In this document: positions 63,450-64,000 of the stretch, piece by piece
How positions within the stretch are numbered: the first letter of the stretch is position 1
How the letters are laid out: the number at the start of each line of letters is the position of its first letter
Assembly (NCBI RefSeq): GCF_005233875.1
Contig: NZ_SZPZ01000002.1
Location: 1,240,001 to 1,304,000, forward strand
Direction of reading: 5' to 3'
DNA length: 64,000 nucleotides
From: Kribbella jiaozuonensis
GTDB taxonomy: Bacteria; Actinomycetota; Actinomycetes; Propionibacteriales; Kribbellaceae
The notes under the pieces: generated by a model
What the model was told of the DNA's origin: nothing
Databases searched by the model: none
Seen by the model: only the letters and a program-made list of their open reading frames with translations
Position numbers and translations under genes: made by a program

Positions 63450-64000
63450 GTGACTGCGGGGTTCGACGGGTGGCCTACGGGTGCGTTCGATGTGTTGTTG
63501 CGGCTGGAAGGGGAGCCTTCGGCTGACGTCCGGCGGGAGTGTCGGCGGGAGCGGGAGGAGTTGGTTCGGCGGCCGATGGTTGGGTTGTTGAATGCGGTGG
63601 CGGATGCGGATCCGGCGTACGAGGATTTTGCGGTGTGGGGGTGCGGCGACGTACTGCTGGATGCGTGGCAGCGGCAGCGGGCGATTGTGCGGCTGGGGCG
63701 GAGTGTCGAGTTGGGGGTTCGGTTCGATCTCGATGGGCTCGAGGTGGGGCTGGCTTGGTGGTACGCGCCGTCTGAGCAGATCGAGCGGTACCGGGGTGCG
63801 GTGGCGGATGACGGGTCGGGGCAGCGGCTGGTTGGGATTCTGCGGAAGCTTGAGCGGGACGGGTTTGTGATTTCGGGGGAGCTGTTGAAGCGGCCGCTGC
63901 GGGGTTATCCGGTTGATCATCCGCGGGCGGAGTTGTTGCGGCGCAAGTCGGTTGTCGCGAGTCGGGGGCTCGGGTGTGAGGAGTGGATTCATACCTCGGC
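63450..64000 (+). CDS. DUF2461 family protein (3' end outside window)
   Basis: 184 residues are visible from the GTG at 63450. FDGWPTGAFDVLLRLEGEPS, ECRREREELVRRPMVGLLNA and LGVRFDLDGLEVGLAWWYAP correspond to the DUF2461 pattern, with AELLRRKSVVASRGLG near the cut end. Function is unknown. No ribosome site precedes the GTG, but a -10-like TAGGCT is 8 bp upstream, so a leaderless transcript is likely. Wobble positions are unusually rich in G rather than C compared with neighbouring genes, a style shared by a few others here. Confidence 0.7.
   Translation, partial: MTAGFDGWPTGAFDVLLRLEGEPSADVRRECRREREELVRRPMVGLLNAVADADPAYEDFAVWGCGDVLLDAWQRQRAIVRLGRSVELGVRFDLDGLEVGLAWWYAPSEQIERYRGAVADDGSGQRLVGILRKLERDGFVISGELLKRPLRGYPVDHPRAELLRRKSVVASRGLGCEEWIHTS

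Noticed and set aside
63159..63992. Minus-strand Pro/Arg-rich frame of 277 codons
   Set aside because: It is antisense to the end of the HIRAN gene and to the DUF2461 gene; composition is that of a shadow.

Overview
The window is high-GC DNA with short gaps, C-ending codons, GTG and TTG starts, many overlapping stop/start codons and a very high density of regulators. This fits a soil actinobacterium. The style, together with several large ATP-binding LuxR regulators (LAL type) and DUF6325, DUF7144 and HdeD stress proteins, suggests a Kribbella-like member of the Propionibacteriales. That assignment is inferred from gene content, not from a marker gene. No rRNA, tRNA, transposase, prophage or CRISPR array was seen.

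Layout. 1-1530 (minus): 5' end of a glucose-6-phosphate dehydrogenase-like gene, an Arg/Asp-repeat microprotein and a DUF6325 protein, with strong operator-like palindromes upstream. 1748-7266: an NTF2-like protein, an F420-type flavin oxidoreductase, an MhqO/MhqD-like dioxygenase-esterase pair, a LysR regulator and the MFS pump after it. 7272-16823: a GlxA-type AraC regulator divergent from LAL regulator 1, which is followed by a same-strand run of three alpha/beta hydrolases, a Tat-exported unknown protein, a DUF4331 protein and a nickel/cobalt permease. 16810-22307: a TetR-SDR pair with a double operator, two divergent alpha/beta hydrolases, and an ArsR-type regulator divergent from an MFS pump. 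22290-24772: a MASE1-SpoIIE-HATPase protein coupled to a STAS antagonist (partner switching). 24804-30133: HxlR regulator, reductase, metallo-hydrolase, GH15 enzyme, SDR and two small proteins. 30130-38066: two divergent LAL regulators, one with an altered Walker A lysine, then a disulfide-type flavoprotein and a ferredoxin reductase.

38132-61886 looks like an envelope, redox and stress district: a second GH15 enzyme, two DUF7144 membrane proteins, a formylglycine-type sulfatase, a YihY-like protein, an RDD protein, a MalT-like LuxR regulator, a tandem pair of tiny paralogous proteins, a SHOCT protein, LAL regulator 4, and a long co-directional run of thioredoxin-like protein, GMC oxidase, Rieske-like protein, membrane protein, HicA-like protein, Dcu-type carrier, M20 peptidase, HdeD and a coiled-coil protein. 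A 19-bp palindrome occurs almost identically (18/19) at 39964-39982 and 48822-48840, next to the MalT-like gene, and a weaker relative lies at 1629-1647. The simplest reading is a regulon joining the two ends of the window.

61887-64000: a GC-rich multi-hairpin spacer, a HIRAN/zinc-ribbon protein whose 5' end is more AT-rich, and the start of a DUF2461 gene. The recurring theme is one regulator beside one small metabolic operon, with palindromes visible in most of the gaps.
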